From positions 1 to 7,992 of the forward strand of contig JAGVJW010000207.1 of assembly GCA_020050895.1 (NCBI GenBank): a DNA stretch of 7,992 nucleotides. The letters are read 5' to 3'. The notes beneath the pieces are model-generated. The model made no database searches. It was not told the DNA's origin and saw only the letters and a list, made by a program, of their open reading frames with translations. The stretch is from a bacterium (lineage in GTDB: Bacteria > Bacteroidota > Ignavibacteria > Kapaibacteriales > Kapaibacteriaceae). The position numbers and the translations under genes were made by a program. Positions within the stretch are counted from its first letter, which is position 1, and every line of letters begins with the position of its first letter. Positions 6,117 through 7,992 of the stretch are shown piece after piece.

Positions 6117-7992
6117 TTAGTGGACAATGGTCAGTGGCGTATCTGCAACGGATGCACCGGACTTAACAATAAGCCGATAATACCCGGGAGCAACACTGTT
6201 AAGGGCTACCCTAATAATTGAATTGCTGCTGCCGGTCAGGGAAACAGATGAGAGAAATCGTTCGCGTCCTGCAACATCAACCAGAACAACATCTGCTTCA
6301 CCGGAATTTGAGTGTGTAACGCTGATCTCAATGCTGGATGATGCCGGATTAGGAACAACACGGGTAATTTGAATACCGGATATTTCAACCGACCCGTCAA
6401 CCGATGTTACCACACCGCATGTATCAATTGTTAAATCTGAACGAGTATCAAGAACGGTATCGGGAACGCTTTCAATAACACGGAGAATAGCCTTAGTTCC
6501 ATTAGGGACACTATTCAACGAGCTTCCCTTGCTGAAGACCTGGAACTGACTGAGCGGCACGTTTACCTGTGTAAGCGCATTCTTCCACGTAGCACCATCA
6601 TCAATTGAATACTGGATTTTTATTCTGTCAATGAAATCGCCTTCCCACTTGTACTGCGTTGCAACGTCGCTACAAATAACAGCACCCTCGCCTGGAATCA
6701 GCAGCCTGAACCAAGATACTCCAACTGCAAACGTATTGCTTTGTGTTGTCACCTCAGCATTAAGAACCGACGTCAGACGTAAACGTGCATTCTCAGTTAC
6801 GATTTCGGGTGTAGTCCAATCGTATGAGCTTCCGGAAATATTTGTTGCAAGATTTGTAAAGTTTATCCCGTCTGCAGCAAAGTCTAGCTTAACGTTTTCA
6901 GGAATTGTTTTCGCCCAACGAACCGTAAAATCAGTTTTTTGTCCAATTCGCTCGCCCCCTGTAGGAGAAACGAATGTTATTGGAATCGTAATTGAGTGTG
7001 ACGCAATAGAAACGGCATTGACAGCAGGATTTGATGCGTCGGAAATACGGATCCACAATTCGTTGGCAGAAACAGAAGGAACGGACCACACATACTCACT
7101 ATCGGCTGCTGGTTTATCACTGATTATCGGGACCCATTGAGATCCTCCATCGGCGCTGTACTCAAGATTAATCAACGATACCTTTGAGCTTACCCATTTT
7201 ATTTTAACTTCCTGACCGCCAGTCCATTTCTCCGATCCGCGTGGCGATGTAATCGAAAGCGCTGGTGTAGGTGGCTCGATTACGCATGGAGCTTCTTCTA
7301 TCCATGATCGCATTGCTTCTGAGATACGTGGACCAAAGGTGAAAGCTGTGGAACTGCCGTTGACAAGATGACAGTAGCTCATGATTGTGCCGGTGCGCAC
7401 CCTACGCAGACTTGGATCGTTGTAGCAAGCATCTGTACCATCGCTAATTAAGAGACAGGTGTCCAGTGGTGGGCTCCAAAAGCAGTTATGGGAGTGCGGC
7501 GCACCAACGTTGTGTCCCATTTCGTGTGCTGAGACGAACATATCCCACACAAAAGCGTTTCTCACATAAGGAGATCCGGGCAATGAATTCGCCGGTGTAA
7601 GATTAATTGTACTAATTGAATATCCTCCCCGAAACTGCTTGCTGCACAATTTCTCACTGTTTCCATCGCCGCCGTAACCAACACCGCCAACATACTGCCC
7701 GCTGCCTGACGGTCTGGAGATGGTGTAGATATGAGCAATCGTTCTGTCGACACCCGAATAGTATATCGACCAATCTTGGGAGAATTCGCTCAGCAGAGCT
7801 CCCGGATCGGAGCCCGTGTTAATATAGCCCGATGGCTCGTCTAAAGTATGTACAAGTAAATAGCCGATGTAGAGGCGTGTTCGCAAATCCTCTTCGTAGG
7901 CCTGAGAAATAGCGGCAATAAGCTTTGCAAATTGTTGTGCCTCCTGCTCATCGGTGTATCCGCGAAGTTTTAGAATACTATCGATGTCTTCC
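6117..7992 (-). CDS. Secreted zinc metalloprotease with T9SS sorting domain, 5'-partial
   Basis: The frame is open from the window edge to the TAA at 6117-6119, giving 624 visible residues. The N-terminus, expected to hold a signal peptide and propeptide, lies outside; the TTG at 7884-7886 is an internal Leu. Visible residues 1 to about 240 are a reprolysin/metzincin-type (M12B-like) peptidase domain, with zinc motif HEMGHNVGAPH at 7494-7526 (H156, E157, H160, H166) and a Met-turn 'TIMSYCH' near 7380. Six cysteines surround the site and may form disulfides. Three beta-sandwich repeats follow: about 6987-7265 and 6723-6986, both starting 'ITSPRGSEKW' / 'FVSPTGGERI' like Kre9/KNH-type Ig-like modules, then a more divergent copy at about 6423-6722. 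The end (6120-6374) is a type A T9SS C-terminal domain ('VVPNPASSSIEISV', 'VLVDVAGRE', 'PGYYRLIVKSG'). The protein should cross the outer membrane and be surface-attached or released. The substrate is unknown. It is first of the visible minus-strand cluster. Confidence 0.93.
   Translation of the reverse strand, partial: EDIDSILKLRGYTDEQEAQQFAKLIAAISQAYEEDLRTRLYIGYLLVHTLDEPSGYINTGSDPGALLSEFSQDWSIYYSGVDRTIAHIYTISRPSGSGQYVGGVGYGGDGNSEKLCSKQFRGGYSISTINLTPANSLPGSPYVRNAFVWDMFVSAHEMGHNVGAPHSHNCFWSPPLDTCLLISDGTDACYNDPSLRRVRTGTIMSYCHLVNGSSTAFTFGPRISEAMRSWIEEAPCVIEPPTPALSITSPRGSEKWTGGQEVKIKWVSSKVSLINLEYSADGGSQWVPIISDKPAADSEYVWSVPSVSANELWIRISDASNPAVNAVSIASHSITIPITFVSPTGGERIGQKTDFTVRWAKTIPENVKLDFAADGINFTNLATNISGSSYDWTTPEIVTENARLRLTSVLNAEVTTQSNTFAVGVSWFRLLIPGEGAVICSDVATQYKWEGDFIDRIKIQYSIDDGATWKNALTQVNVPLSQFQVFSKGSSLNSVPNGTKAILRVIESVPDTVLDTRSDLTIDTCGVVTSVDGSVEISGIQITRVVPNPASSSIEISVTHSNSGEADVVLVDVAGRERFLSSVSLTGSSNSIIRVALNSVAPGYYRLIVKSGASVADTPLTIVH
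6120..6374 (-). other. T9SS C-terminal sorting domain
   Basis: The last 85 or so residues of the metalloprotease show the Por-secretion tail pattern: 'PNP' near the start, a 'DVxGRE' turn, and an 'LxxGxYRLxV' strand close to the end. In the FCB group this domain directs cargo across the outer membrane, where it is usually cleaved. Its presence implies that the organism has a type IX secretion system encoded elsewhere. Confidence 0.88.
6423..7265 (-). repeat. Three Ig/Kre9-like protein repeats
   Basis: These are tandem beta-sandwich modules within the metalloprotease. Repeat 1 (6987-7265) has 'ITSPRGSEKW', 'EYSADGGSQW', 'YVWSVP' and 'RISDASNP'. Repeat 2 (6723-6986) has the parallel 'FVSPTGGERI', 'DFAADGINF', 'YDWTTP' and 'RLTSV'. 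Repeat 3 (6423-6722) has 'LLIPGEGAVI', 'QYSIDDGATW' and a longer, altered second half. They probably act as spacers or adhesive modules between the catalytic domain and the sorting tail. Confidence 0.75.

Noticed and set aside
7884..7886. TTG at 7884-7886 (minus strand) as the start of the metalloprotease
   Set aside because: The frame stays open for 35 more residues to the edge, and a secreted protease needs a signal peptide that this start would not supply.
1..7992. tRNA, rRNA, CRISPR, insertion sequence or defence system
   Set aside because: No tandem repeats with spacers, transposase-like proteins, terminal inverted repeats or structured RNA signatures were seen; nearly all sequence is explained by six protein genes.

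Overview
The window looks like chromosomal DNA from the FCB group (Bacteroidota / Ignavibacteria / Kapabacteria-like). Three things suggest this. A secreted protease ends in a Por/type IX secretion (T9SS) C-terminal sorting domain. Two lipoprotein-type proteins resemble the DUF6263 family, which is common in these phyla. Most start codons lack a clear Shine-Dalgarno sequence. Base composition is roughly balanced. The exact lineage cannot be fixed from the sequence alone. There are no RNA genes, insertion sequences, CRISPR arrays or phage genes; the region is densely coding.

The layout is two convergent gene clusters that meet tail to tail at about 4255-4279. The plus-strand cluster (1-4254) has three tightly packed genes. 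The first is a 5'-truncated DUF6263-like protein (to 866). The second is a related lipoprotein (860-1915) that overlaps the first by 7 bases. The third is a 778-residue inner-membrane protein (1918-4254) with two transmembrane helices, a long disordered acidic linker, two GAF domains and a degenerate GGDEF domain. The packing suggests one transcript. The products would be two envelope proteins of unknown function and a signalling protein that probably binds, rather than makes, cyclic di-GMP.

The minus-strand cluster, read from 7992 down to 4280, also has three close genes. The first is a large secreted zinc metalloprotease (5' end outside the window) with Ig/Fn3-like Kre9-type repeats and a T9SS sorting domain. 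The second is a monofunctional proline dehydrogenase with all recognisable catalytic residues. The third is an endonuclease/exonuclease/phosphatase-fold lipoprotein with an intact catalytic set. A scavenging theme (extracellular protein breakdown, proline oxidation, phosphodiester or phosphomonoester cleavage at the cell surface) fits this trio, but it is an inference from gene order.

No clearly novel multi-gene system is evident. The most noteworthy item is the GAF-GAF-degenerate GGDEF protein, which keeps an RxxD inhibitory-site motif while its active-site signature is lost. This recalls the c-di-GMP receptor PelD, but here it sits with DUF6263-like lipoprotein genes.
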